In this document: positions 22,133-33,332 of the stretch, piece after piece | Layout of the letters: each line of letters begins with the position of its first letter | Position numbering within the stretch: the first letter of the stretch is position 1 | DNA from: Mytilus galloprovincialis | Lineage: Eukaryota > Mollusca > Bivalvia > Mytilida > Mytilidae | DNA length: 64,000 nucleotides | Direction: 5' to 3' | NCBI RefSeq assembly: GCF_965363235.1 | Contig: NC_134851.1 | Span: 29,132,847 to 29,196,846, forward strand | The notes under the pieces: model-generated | Database searches by the model: none | Seen by the model: the letters and a program-made list of their open reading frames with translations, nothing else | What the model was told of the DNA's origin: nothing | Translations under genes and position numbers: made by a program

Positions 22133-22499
22133 TAATAAAATTAACGGTACCAATTTTCTTGCACCAGATGCGCATTTCGACAACACATGTCTCTTCAGTG
22201 ATGCTCGTGGCCAAAATATTTAAAATTCAAAGCTTATATAAAAGATGAAGAGCTTTAATCCAAAAGGTCCAAAAAGTATAGCCAAATTCGTGAAAGGAAT
22301 CAGAGCTTTGCATGAGGGAGATACATTCCTTAATTTATAATAATTTCTCCTATTTTGTAACAGCAAATTTTAATAACACAAAAATCCGTATGTTCATGCC
22401 AGTACCGAAGTACTGGCTACTGGGCTGGTGATACCCTCGGGGACTAATAGTCCACCAGCAGAGGCATCGACCCAGTGGTAGTAATAAAATTAACGGTAC
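22133..22499 (+). repeat. Dispersed mussel element flanked by 18-bp direct repeats
   Basis: taataaaattaacggtac occurs at 22,133-22,150 and again at 22,482-22,499. Between them are 'gcaccagatgcgcatttcg', 'tctcttcagtgatgctcgtg' and the hairpin-like 'ccagtaccgaagtactgg'. I recognise the body as a common mussel sequence from memory. The end repeats could be target duplications or short terminal repeats. A minus-strand frame across it is not a gene. Confidence 0.65.
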
Positions 22500-22728
22500 T
22501 GTATGAGTCCGGATAAAAGGTTTACTGCTTTTAGTATAACTGTTATAGCTTTTATTTGTCATGATTTACTGTGTCTCATAAGCCTTTATAGGCTGGGTAT
22601 TGATCCTTTTTTTATGATGTTGTTTTTTAATTTTATTGTAAATCAATATGTGACACTTAAGTTAACTATTAATTATCTTATCAATGTAAAGTTAATAGCG
22701 AATTAGTATCCAGTCGTCCTGACAGTAG

Positions 22729-22851
22729 GCCTTTTCACAAACATTCTTAAGTGTAAAATGTATCGTAAGTCTTAAATATTCCTTAACAATTCAACTAAAT
22801 ATTTATCGTAAGATTAATTTTACACTTAACATTTTTTGTGAAAAGGGCTAA
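22729..22851. mobile_element. ~123-bp foldback MITE
   Basis: gccttttcacaaacattctt at the left and 'aacattttttgtgaaaaggg' at the right are imperfect inverted repeats. They are followed inward by 'aagtgtaaaat' and 'attttacactt', so nearly the whole sequence can form a hairpin. Confidence 0.7.
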
Positions 22852-23130
22852 TGTATTAGAGTATACATCGTGGCTTCGTATACTTAAATTTTATAAAGTA
22901 TATTGAATTATATTCCCTGTATAGACACTGGCATTTTATTTATTGTTTTAACTTAAAGTGCCATAGCAGTCTAAATGTCGAAATATTTTTTTATGGTTTT
23001 ATCTCTTTCAAATAAATTAAGAATTCGATCGCAAAAAACCCGATTTCAAAATTCCGCGTATTAAAAAAGATATCCACACAGGTGAGTTTTGCATTAGTAA
23101 TCACACCTAAGGCGATTTTATCAATCGGCA

Positions 23131-23172
23131 ATTTCCGGAGAAAAACCGAAGTCTGACGTCACATTGTGAACA
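23131..23172 (+). promoter_or_regulatory. Promoter module of the transposase gene (ETS-like core plus CRE)
   Basis: TTCCGG at 23,133-23,138 and the palindrome TGACGTCA at 23,154-23,161, continuing cattgtgaaca, lie about 80-110 bp before the ATG at 23,242. The same combination, inverted, precedes the P2X7-domain gene. Copies 2 and 3 keep it. TGACGTCA is the known CREB/ATF site and CCGGAA the ETS core. Function is inferred. Confidence 0.55.
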
Positions 23173-23241
23173 CATGTACTTCCGATATTGCAAAATACCA
23201 TAAACAAACGAGAATATATACGAACGATTTCATCTACGACA

Positions 23242-26200
23242 ATGCCGAGAGGAGATCGCGGAGGTTCAAGTAGAGGCAGTGGGACGAGATGTGTAGCAGC
23301 TAATTGTAGGAACACAAATGCGGATGGATTTTCTTTGCATTCCTTCCCAAAAGACCCTAATCTTCGTAGAAAATGGACAGGGTTTGTGAAACTTAAGAGA
23401 GCCAACTGGGATGGACCAACGGAGTTTTCAGCCCTATGTTCCGTTCATTTTATCATTGATGACTTCCCATTCAGGCATAGGTTCGAGATTGAACATATGG
23501 GTAGAGCCCCGAAGAAGGCGAAGCTGAATGTTGGTGCTGTACCTACTGTACATAGTCCAAGTATTGCAAAGCAAGTTAGCATGGTTAAGGAGAAGCCTCT
23601 TGAAACAGAGCAACCTATACCGACGACCCCGAAACACACACTTCCACGTCTGGAGATGTTATCACCCTCAGAGACATCAACATGTCAAAGTTCTCCTCCA
23701 AAGAAGATCAGAAGAGGCTATATAAAAAGAGAAGCTGCAAGGGTAAACAACACTTTAAATTTCCATCATTTGTCCTGACTCCATGTCAAATTAGAAATTT
23801 TTGAATGCTTCAATTATTGTTAAACAGATATTAATATAATCCAATATTAATTCATAGAATGGATAAGCCTAGTCCAAATAATTATGACGTCTGGCAAGGC
23901 TATTTTCATTTTTTTTCTGGGATGCCTTCCTACGACTGCAAGGCTATTTTAAATTTTTTCTCCGACGTAGGAAGGCGTCCCAGAAAAAAATTAAAATAGC
24001 CTTGCCAGACGTCATAATTATTTGGACTAGGATAAGCCTTGTATTCATCAGTGACGGATCCAGATTTTTATTTATATGGGTGGTGATGATAGTCCGAATA
24101 ATTATGACGTCTAGCAAGGCTATTTTTTTTCTTTCTGGGACGCCTTCGTAGTGTCGTAGGAAGGCGTCCCAGAAAAAATTTAAAATAGCCTTGCCAGACT
24201 TCATAATTATTTGGACTAGGGTGGTGGAGACTTCATTTTTGGGTTCTATTAGCAGTTTGAAAAGGGGGATCAGGCTTAGTTTAAACCACAAATCCCTGTA
24301 AATTAAAAAAATAAAACAGATAAATTGGGGCCTGGCCCCCCTCTGATCATTGCTAATAAATGTACTAACTTGACCTTGATACACATACATAACAATTCAA
24401 CAATTAAGTTATTGGGAATAGCACAACTAATAAAGTACAAATGTAGAAATAACTGCACAAATTAAACAAATCAGATAAGGAAGTTCTCAGACTTCCCAAA
24501 TTATACACTTCTTGTATTTGAACTCTTTACTATATATGTTAAAATATTTCATTAACAGTTAGTTGCTGATCACTATCAGAATATTAGTACTGTCAGTGAA
24601 CCAGCTGAGGAGGACAAGCAGGAGACTTCTGTCAGTGAACCAGCTGAGGATATAGATCAACCAGACAACCATGTAATGGATTTTGAAGAGGTATGTTTAT
24701 TTGCAATATAAAAATGGCAAAAAAGCAAACGCAAAAGTTATTGAATATTCAAAAGATGTGGTATGATTACCAATGAAAAAACTCTCCACAAGAGACCAAA
24801 TGACACACATGAAATGAATAGCTATATGTCTTCTTCCAGCCTTCAACAATGAACCCATACCACATAAATATTTATGAAGGTGTTATGTATTTTTTTATAT
24901 TGAAATAAAATATCTTGTGTTGATATCCATCAAGCATTAGCAATATCTAATTCTTTTTACTTTGATACCATATAAGTATCTCAGTGACTGTAAATATTTT
25001 TTATCCTAAGATAAGACGAGGTTTTGGTTATAAGCTTTATAGTCATGACTTACACTACTTACATTGTGTACATGTATGTATGTAGGGTTACCAGATTATT
25101 GATTGAGAACATATTTTCTAAGTTCATGTAATAATTAAATTTTAATATGTTTAGTTGGATTTTCATTCTTTATCTCCTTTCTGTTCTATATGGGATACTT
25201 GGAAAAAATCAAAATGAATGGATTTTTGTATTAATGAAATGTCTAGGACCTCTAAACAAAACCATGATCTTAAAATGACTTATGCATCTGATTTATTGTA
25301 CAATTAGTTATATAAAGTATGATATTTATAAAATTTAAAAATTGTAGGTAGTAGAATATGAAGTTGATGATCCAAAACCAACTACAGCTTCATTTAGTTG
25401 CCAGGTCAACAAAAGACCAAAAAAGAGATCAAAGTATTGCCAGACTAATTCAAAGACCACAAAGTATCAGAAACCTGCAGTGAAAATGAGGACAATTGGT
25501 AATTTTCTTTTCTCTTTGAAACCTGTAATAAAAGTTCCTTACTTAAATGGTAGTTAAGTTAAAACATATTTATTTATAGCAACTTATTAATCCCTTTCGG
25601 ATTCCACTTTGCGGTTGCGAGTGCTGCCTAACATTGTATAGAGGATTAACCTACTCTTACAAAATCTACAGGGGTGTTATATTTGTGTTAGAGATATGAC
25701 TCTCTCTTAACAATGGTCAGCAATTTTGGGCCCCTCCCGATGGACTATCATTGTTTCTCAAGAACATACTTGCAAGTAGTGTCGAGGGAGATTCAAAAAT
25801 TTTAAATTGTAGAAATTTCAGCATGTACACTGCGGTTATACTATTAATTTATTTTATGTAATTTTATTAATTCATTTGTGTTACATGTATGTGCATATAA
25901 AGCAAACAAACAGTGTTGAATCTCATGAATTTATTACCAGTGATTATTATTCTTTAACAATTTTTCACTAAACATTGGCTTATAGTCTGAGGAGTAGTAC
26001 TTTGTAGCAAATTTCATTATAGAAACCTCAGTTTATTGAATGTCTTTATTCTGGTTTATTATTCAGGAACACAAACAGATGGTACAAATGAAATTCAGCC
26101 ACCAAAGCCCTTGATGAGCGATGCATTTCAGCTGGTCCGACCAGATAATTTGAAACCTTTGACAATGCCAAGAAAGTCCAAAGAACATGCTCGATCATCA

Positions 26201-29200
26201 ACCACCACCATTGATGAACCATTTTCCTCTCCAATGAAAGATGATCAAGAATCAGATCCTAGCTACCAACCTCTTTCACCTTCTTCAGATGATAATGATG
26301 AGCAGGAAATGAGGTACAATACTAAATGGGCTTTGCTCATTATTGAAGGCTGTATGACCTATAGTTGTCAAGTTCTGTGTCAGTTGGTCTCTTGTGTAGA
26401 GTTGTCTCAAAGGCAATAATACCACATCTTCTTTTTTATAAATATTGCAACAAATCCACTTTTTCAGATTCTAAAGTATATTGAAAGAAACCAGAGGGAC
26501 AATATACAGTACTCACTGATCAACAACATTGTCAAGTTTAAAAAAGAAACATGTACTGAGTAAATGAAATTTTGTCTTAATGATAATGATTTTTAGGCAG
26601 GTTTCACTGTCCTTCTGTTTGACTTTTGAGTTTCAATTTAATTTCACAGTATTAAAGGGGCACTAGCTGTCAAATTCATGTTCACCGATTCTAATCAAAT
26701 TCTTATATTTGATTTATAACAATGTAAAACATTTACCCAAACTATTAAAAGTCTAAATACATTGTAAAACAATAAGAAAGGCACAGACATGAAAATACGT
26801 AGCTCCGTTTCGTGTGTATTTTAGTGTAGACGCCATCTAATTATTTATCGAGTTGACCTCTATAGTCATCCGATGACCATATAAGCGATGTAAACATAAA
26901 TATAGATATAAATAGATTAAGCAATCACGTGCTGTAGAATTATTCTAGGTCTATTTAATTTTATATGACAGATAAAAAATAAATGTTTATCATTGTTTTC
27001 ACCTGTAATAGATTGTTTATTTGTGGATCGAACCAGTCAATCAAATCATTTACTTTGGTTTCACTTTCAATGTTTACATTCTCTTCCTTTAAATAACTTT
27101 ACACATACAATTCACGTATTATCCATCTCAAGCTAAGGGGTTAAATTAAAGTTCACATGAATACGTATTAAATGAGGTCGAAGTATTCACTTGCAAGTGA
27201 ATAACTCGTAATCAATGTTTTTTTGCTTATTTTGACAAAATTGAACATTATTGGCTACTAAAAAGGAATTATTATTTCACTATATGTATTTCATTACTGA
27301 TTTAGCGAAAAAAAAAAATATATTAGGTTTTTGATATATCTCATAGCTAGTGCCCCTTTAAGAGTATTTCATAAATCAATCTGTTGACAAAGATTTTTTT
27401 AACATTCATTATTGTAAAATTTTATATTTCCAGAAACATACATGTACCTGTAGAAGAAGACAGCAATTTCGTTGTGTTCCAATCACATTTAATGGAACTA
27501 TTTACCACTTGCACAAAATGTATGGCTGATACTGTTGGAGAAATAATGTACACTCGTGGGTCTATGGTGAAAATCAAACAAGAGTGTAAAATATGTTTAT
27601 ATGTTCGTTTCTGGTTTAGTCAGCCTTTTGTTGGAAACAAACCAGCGGGAAATTTGTCAATATCAGCAGGAATTTTGTTCTCTGGATCAGTACCAAGTAA
27701 GGCATTGAGGATGTTGAAATTTATGAATATTTGTGGAATCAGCATGTCCTCTTATATGAACCACCAGAAGTTTTACTTGTACCCTGCAATAGGACACGTA
27801 TGGCACAATTACCAGAACGATTATGCCAACGATATTCAGCAGCAACAAAGATCTGTGACACTTGGAGGAGATGGTAGAGCTGACACTCCTGGACATTCAG
27901 CCAAGTTTGGCAGTTATACCATGCTTGATCTAGATGAGGGAGTTGTTGTTGACATTCAACTTGTACAGGTTAGAATTTGAATATAAAAAAAAGATGTGGA
28001 ATGATTGCAAATGATACAACTCTCCACAAGAGATTAAACTGACACAGAAATTAACAACTATAGGTCACTGTATGGCCTTCAACAATGAGCAAAGCCCATA
28101 CCACAGATTCAGCCAAAAAAAGTCCCCAAAATGACAATTCAAACAAGAAAAAAATTGGCCTTATTTATGTTAAAAAATTGAACAAAAACATATATTAAAC
28201 ACATAAACAAACAACAACCACTGAATAACATGTCTTGTACATGTATTAACTATAAAAAAAAAAAGTAGATTAACACATTTTTATTAGTTTTATTTTTAGG
28301 TATTATTTTTTTTTATTGGAAATTTATCTATATTTGTATTGGTTTATCCTTTCAGAGTAACGAAGTCAAAAGCAGTTGCCATATGGAGAAGGAGGGGCTT
28401 CAGAGGAGTGTGGAATTTTTTAAGCACCATAACATCAACATAAAAACACTGGTGACTGATAGACATGTCCAAATTAAAAAATGGGTCAGAGAGAATATGG
28501 AAGATACCACTCATGCATTTGATGTATGGCATGTAGCTAAAGGTAAAGACAGTTGATCTTTCATGTTTTCATTGACACATTCAAATAAAAAAAATCATTA
28601 ACAGATGAATTCCTTGAATGATAATTTGACATTGACAATGATTGAAACATCAATGGTTAAACAAAATGACATGGGTCTTGCTCATTGTTGAAGTTTAACA
28701 AGTAGTGGCAGTTGCCAACTTCTTTGGTTTCTGGTTGAATGTTGTCTCACTATTATGAAAACCAAATGTGACCTTTTGATAAAATAATGAGAATTAATTA
28801 TCATGCATTAACAGTGTTATAAAATCTTCAATTTTTGAATTGTAGGAATGAAGAAAAAACTATTTGCTTTATCGAAGGAAAAGGATTGTTCAGATGTGTC
28901 TCCATGGATCAAGAGCATGGTGAATCATATGTACTGGACCGCTGCTTCATCTGCAAACCTGAATGAAGACTTGATATTAGCAAAGTGGCAATCTATTTCC
29001 AATCATATAATTAACATTCATGATGGACATAGCACACTGTTCCCCTCTTGTCAACATGATGATCTGGAGGGAAGGGAAAGACACAAAAAGTGGTTAAAAC
29101 CAGGTAAATGTACAGTCAAACCTTAATTACTCAAAGATTATTTTTCATTTAACATGCTGGAGGTTGGTCTTGTATGTAAAAATTTACATCTATTTTCATT

Positions 29201-31052
29201 TCAACATGTTCAAATTTGTAACTTGGATTGTTTTTTGTGATGGTCGTAATATTTAATTTAATAATCAATATAACCTATATAAGTAACAAATGTAATTAAA
29301 TATATTTTATAAGAAAAGGAATATATTTTACAGAAAAACTTTGGAAATTAGTTGCAGCTGTATTTTTTCCCCTTTATATTATTCTTCTTTTACATAAATT
29401 TTCTTCCAAAAATTTTTAATTACTTTAAAGAATTGAAAACTAAATCTTAGTATCATTAATTTTCAGGTTCCAAAGTTTATGAAAAGCTGCAAGACATTGT
29501 CAACAGCAGGCAGATGAAGAAGGACATTCCTATGCTGTCATCTGGACAACAGACTTCAGAACTTGAGGGATTTCATTCAGTGGTGAATCATTTTGCACCT
29601 AAAATGATTGGTTTTTCATTCCATGGAATGCTTTCTAGGTAAATGTTTAATTGATAATGGATAATTTTAGAATATAGATACATGTATATGAAGATGTGGT
29701 ATAGTGCCAATGAGACATCTCTCCATCCAAATAACAATTTATAAAAGTAAACCATTATAGGTCAAGGTACAAAAATGTATATGTATTAATATTTATTGAT
29801 ATTTTTGGTATTATTATTTATTTTTCTTTGCTTTCCATACCTCTATTTTCCATGGCACTTTAACTATATATAATAAAATTGAGAATAAAAATGGGAAATA
29901 TGTCCAAGAGACAACAACCCAACCATAGAACAGACAACAGTAGAAGGTCGCCAATAGGTATTCAATGCAGCGAGAAATTCCCACACCAAGATATATATAT
30001 ATATATATATCGACTATAGCTAACATTCATATAAATGAAATGGTAAAATTGTGAAAATATCTAATAAAACTGAATACTACACAGTGCAATTTAATTCAAA
30101 ACAATTTTTCCTTTTTTCCATCAAGGCAATGGCTTGCAGCAATGCATTTTAACGAGAACAGCAATCGGGACCATGCTTTCACACAGGATGGTAAAGCAAG
30201 ATACAGGATAGTGTATCCTAAATACAAAAAAGGAGAGCACACTGTGAGAAAAATTCCAGTCGATCCCACATTTGGTAAGCATTACTACTTGTATCAAACT
30301 GATTATTAGCAACTTGCCCCCTGAAGAAATTGCCCTCCCATTGAAAAAAATAAGTCATCCTAGCTATTGTAGTCTTACAATAGTTATTTAAGACCCCTTA
30401 TCATAATTTTAACAAGTTTTCATGTTGAAAAAGATTTTTGTAAGAGTTAAGGGACAAATGATGATGGATGCCAAGTGATGAAAAAAGCTTAATTGACCCT
30501 TAGGGTCAGGTGAAAAAATGTGTTTTCATATTAAAGTTACTATGTACAGTGTCTCTAAAATTTTAATACGTGTAATAGGTCTAAATCATTTGTATTTACT
30601 ATATATACCTTTGTAAATTCCTATAATTAGGACACTAATTATAATACACAATTTAACTACATTCTATAAAACAAGAGAATAAAATTGTTATATTTAGTTT
30701 ATATATGTACATCTGTAACAGTAGTTCATTGTTTGTTAGTGATTTTGGTCTTTCAGCAAAACCTTAATCATGTTAATTCAAAATTCAGCAAGGTCACTTC
30801 TTTCTAAATCTTTTTTTTTTAGAATATGTAGAGAGTCTGATGAAAACAGTTTTCAACATTGCAAAAGTCTCGCACATGAACAAGGAAGGTATTCAACTAC
30901 TGGTAGATGTTCCACCTCCACTTTGTAGCCAGTACGAGAGACCAGACAAAGAAGAAGCCATACAAAGCCTTCTTGCTAGATTTAATCGCTGTCAGCCTCA
31001 TGAAAACCAGTGTAGTTCTGGTGCAGATCAGGGAAGACAGTCCGGATCTTAA
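23242..31052 (+). CDS. THAP-domain Kolobok transposase, 10 exons, copy 1
   Basis: Exons: 23,242-23,742; 24,559-24,690; 25,348-25,498; 26,067-26,313; 27,434-27,968; 28,356-28,542; 28,846-29,103; 29,467-29,638; 30,126-30,274; 30,823-31,052. All have GT...AG borders and phases that fit, giving 853 aa. Residues 17-69 are a THAP zinc finger (C17, C22, C66, H69; W45, P36), with an AVPT box near 100. Residues 168-211 hold a doubled SVSEPAE motif. A zinc ribbon (C370-x2-C373, C395-x2-C398) precedes the RNase H-like core: GDGRADTPGH (D490), VTDRH (D557), VWHVAK, and LEGFHS (E704), the likely DDE triad. This layout is that of Kolobok transposases (DNA binding, then cut-and-paste at TTAA). The start is the ATG before the THAP finger. 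Splicing is predicted, not observed. Confidence 0.85.
23870..24029. mobile_element. 160-bp foldback MITE, Mutator-like, with 9-bp duplication
   Basis: The ends tagtccaaataattatgacg and its complement pair over about 37 bp, and inner blocks (gccttcctacg, cgtaggaaggc) pair as well. The direct repeat ggataagcc flanks it (23,861-23,869 and 24,030-24,038). Nine-bp duplications are typical of Mutator-like elements. It lies in transposase intron 1. Orthologous copies are at 34,265-34,424 and 44,670-44,829. Confidence 0.8.
24090..24218. mobile_element. Second foldback MITE of the same family
   Basis: It has the same termini (tagtccgaataattatgac at the left) but is shorter, 129 bp, and sits about 60 bp after the first. 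The imperfect duplication gggtggtga / gggtggtgg lies nearby. Orthologous copies are at 34,485-34,613 and 44,890-45,018. A long minus-strand frame across both MITEs is not a gene. Confidence 0.75.
24745..24875 (-). repeat. Mussel repeat fragment in transposase intron 2
   Basis: 'aaaagatgtggtatgattacc' followed by 'ctctccacaagagaccaaatg'. The same insertion is present at about 35,140 and 45,545 in the other copies, so it predates the tandem amplification. Confidence 0.75.
26318..26450 (+). repeat. Mussel repeat abutting the donor of transposase exon 4
   Basis: In plus orientation: 'aaatgggctttgctcattat', 'gttgtctcaaaggcaataat', 'ccacatcttcttttttat'. It starts within about ten bases of the exon 4 donor (GT at 26,314-26,315), so the first intron bases may derive from it. 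Confidence 0.7.
26656..27357. mobile_element. 702-bp TTAA-flanked MITE in transposase intron 4
   Basis: The inverted ends aggggcactagct / agctagtgcccct are flanked by TTAA (26,652-26,655 and 27,358-27,361). It has no ORF. The first 20 bases align with the left end of the large element (agtgccatagcagtctaaat) with small gaps, which suggests the same transposase family recognises both. Copies: 37,050-37,751 and 47,457-48,158. Confidence 0.82.
27980..28235 (-). repeat. Longest copy of the mussel repeat, in transposase intron 5
   Basis: 'aaaagatgtggaatgattgc', 'ctctccacaagagattaaac', 'ggccttcaacaatgagcaaa', 'cataaacaaacaacaaccac'. It follows the exon 5 donor after about 10 bp. Orthologous copies start at about 38,385 and 48,785. 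Confidence 0.8.
28665..28765 (+). repeat. Diverged mussel repeat fragment in intron 6
   Basis: 'catgggtcttgctcattgtt' ... 'gttgtctcactattatgaaa' keeps the family order but is diverged. Confidence 0.5.
29690..29780 (-). repeat. Mussel repeat fragment in intron 8 (site of the copy 3 break)
   Basis: 'gaagatgtggtatagtgcc', 'aatgagacatctctccatcc', 'taaaccattataggtcaagg'. In copy 3 the colinear sequence ends within this block at about 50,578. Confidence 0.7.
29872..29985 (-). repeat. Reverse copy of the 4.8-kb dispersed repeat, intron 8
   Basis: It matches the complement of 4,850-4,985: 'gacaacaacccaaccataga', 'gcagcgagaaattcccacac'. An (at)n run follows. Copy 2 equivalent at about 40,280-40,393. 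Confidence 0.75.
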
Positions 31053-33106
31053 GTACCACACAAGATGGAATAACCACACGGACCTCTTTCCCTAGGAAAT
31101 GCCAACACCACCGTACAAATTGTCTATATGCTGTGTAACGATTTCTCCTGAAATTATAAAAGATGTTCTTTTAATAAACTACAGCAGTAAATAATTCAAG
31201 CATATTCAGGATAAGATTAGATGCAAAATTTTATATTTTTATATATATTCACTTTTGAATAATAAATGGGGAATATTACCATGCACAAAGATAATGTCCT
31301 GCTTGAATATATTAATATATAAAGTTTTGTGATAATAAGTATTGTGTACAAGTTTCATACCATTTGATTGAGGCGAAATAAAGTTTGAGAATAAAAATCA
31401 ATTTTGGTACATATGGACAGACGTACAATTAGACAAGGGTGAAATAAAGTTACTATGTATACAAAAAGAGCAAGTGTTGCATTTTTCAATGAGACGACAT
31501 AGAATGCTTGTCATCCAAATCACACTAGCCAAGACTTCACATACTAAATATAAGCAATTATAAATTATATTTGATGCACAGCCTTCAACATAGTGCATTG
31601 ATTCACGATTTAAAAAACATATTATTTTTATAAAATAGATTTTAAAAATAAACCAATATAAATGTTGATGTTGATATACAGGACTGAATTTCTTACTCAT
31701 TTCCATGATCAGGATGCTCTCCATATTGCTGCCTATACTGGTAATAGGCAACTTTTAATACATGTATATCAAGGCACACTGGATGAAATCCCGGATGGTC
31801 TGTTATACAAGCTGTGTCAGGGTGTTCATTTTTCACGTCAACAATTTTTGTAACTTCACAACAGCAGACACACTCTCTTGCTGACGGCATAACTGCACAT
31901 TGTCCACAATTACACCTTGAAGAAAGCAACAGATTTATTTTAGGGAAAAATAATAATATCCAAGATACAAAGGCATAAACTATATATCTTCTGTATGATT
32001 GATTTGAACATTCAAAGAAAGATTCATTTCTTATGAATAAAGTTGAAGTTTTCTTGTTTGAATTGTTTGACATTGTCATTACGGGGCCTTTTAGGAATGA
32101 CTATGCAGTATGGGCTTTGCGCATTGTTGAAGGCCGTACGTTAACCTATACTTGTTAACTTTTTGTGTCTTTTGTTGAGAGTTGTCTCATTGGCAATCAT
32201 ACCGCATCTTATTTTTTATATTGTAGATACATTTAGGTCCCCCATAATAATGCAATGAGTTCTATTTATATCTTTGAAAGAAGAAACCGCAATAATATAT
32301 TGAATATAAGCTATTGCTTCTCTTCATGTTATAATGCTGTATGTTTGTCCTTGATCCATGTTTTGCACCAGTATTAAAGATGTGTATATACGTATACTGA
32401 GGAGAGGTTGAATGGAAGTAGTTACATTGAATTTCTGTAAACAGAAACTTGTGTTGAATGTAGAGTTATGTATCAGGAAAAGATTCAAACAGTAAAGCAT
32501 GCACATGCATGTATGAAGCTTGTCTGCTAGATTTTAATTTTCTGGTAGCCCTAGAAAGAACAGCCCCCCCCCCCCCCCCACACACACACTATAAAAGTAA
32601 CGTATATATTTTTGATGTACACCTCTCCCATTGAGAATCGGTTCTAGTAATAAAATACGTTCTCTTTAATAGTTTTGGAGTTGTTAAATGCTAGGCGGCC
32701 GTCATAGGTACAGAAATGGTAGGTATCTCGATCACTTCTTTCTCTTTCAATATTTTAGTAATTTATTTATCCCTTTTACTTTGTAAGGGTATGCGTGAAT
32801 ATAGAAATTATCATTTATAAATTACCAAGAATTGTCTGCCAATCTGTCTTCATCTTCGCCGTCTTCTGGTTCTGACTCGTCAGAATTTGAGTTGTACGGC
32901 TCAAACTGGTATGGGATAATCCCAGGGTTGATCTGAGCCCCTGCCATGGCACCAGTAGCTTCTTCTAACTCCTCGTCCGAACCTGAGCTCCCGTTTTCTC
33001 CCATTTCAAATTCCGATGAACCACAGGACAGAGACAATTCATCAGAATCACTCTCAGAACTGTCGTGGTTATCGTCTTGATGTTTCGAAGTTGATGCAGA
33101 TGCCAT
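30982..33106 (-). CDS. P2X7 ballast-domain protein, 3 exons, copy 1
   Basis: Exons on the minus strand: 33,106-32,826; 31,915-31,697; 31,147-30,982. GT/AG borders and phases fit, giving 221 aa. Residues 1-90 are acidic and Ser-rich (SESDSDELSLS, DESEPEDGEDEDRL), with IIPYQFEPY before the domain. From residue 94 comes the cysteine cluster WCNCGQC...MPS...CVCCCE (C95, C97, C100, C109, C111-C113). Then come CITDHPGF, VCLD and YQYRQQYG, and after the last intron RYTAYRQFVRWCW, VVIPSCVV and a YTGF end. This order matches the cytoplasmic zinc-binding domain of the P2X7 receptor, which also occurs alone in many invertebrate proteins. No transmembrane or channel part exists here. As the second gene of a transposon, it may be an accessory factor with an acidic arm. 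The role is unknown. Confidence 0.85.
31173..31178 (+). terminator. Poly(A) signal of the transposase gene
   Basis: AATAAA lies 121 bp after the stop codon at 31,052, inside intron 2 of the antisense gene. Copy 2 has the same at about 41,582. Confidence 0.5.
32090..32215 (+). repeat. Mussel repeat in intron 1 of the P2X7-domain gene
   Basis: 'gggctttgcgcattgttgaa', 'gagagttgtctcattggcaa', 'cataccgcatc'. Copy 2 equivalent at about 42,500-42,625. Confidence 0.75.
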
Positions 33107-33120
33107 TGTTTATATTCTTT

Positions 33121-33164
33121 GTTCATAATGTGACGTCACGCATTCCTTTCTTGGAAAACCGGAA
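33121..33164 (-). promoter_or_regulatory. Promoter module of the P2X7-domain gene
   Basis: On the minus strand TTCCGG (33,159-33,164) is followed by TGACGTCA (33,131-33,138) and cattatgaaca, just upstream of the ATG at 33,106. About 18 of 19 bases around the CRE match the module at the other end of the element. Copy 2 has it at about 43,532-43,575. Confidence 0.55.
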
Positions 33165-33332
33165 GTTATTCAGACTGGCACTCGGGACTTGTCGCAGACA
33201 GGTGCGATGGGAATGTTTAATGGGATGTAACATGCTTATTTCTTAATATTTTTTGTCGGGTTTTTTTCTATCGGTTTTAAATAATAAGTTCTTTTAAAAT
33301 TTAATTTAAAAAAAAATAAAAAAAATACGTTC

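Noticed and set aside
23188-23241. Longer N-terminus of the THAP protein from an upstream non-ATG start
   Set aside because: It begins at TTG. The ATG at 23,242 lies directly before the THAP finger and is the natural start.
23121-23405. 94-aa minus-strand frame over the THAP exon
   Set aside because: Antisense shadow of the THAP-coding exon, with no family features.
23944-24390. 148-aa minus-strand frame, also at 34,339-34,785 and 44,744-45,190
   Set aside because: It is made of the two foldback MITEs and the sequence beside them. It has no domain and repeats only because the unit is repeated.
31398-31751. 117-aa minus-strand frame
   Set aside because: It overlaps exon 2 in another frame and runs into intron 2. 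The spliced model explains the conserved domain better.
30982-33106. A true P2X7 receptor gene
   Set aside because: Only the cytoplasmic ballast domain is present. The acidic N-terminus has no membrane segments and no channel domain is nearby.
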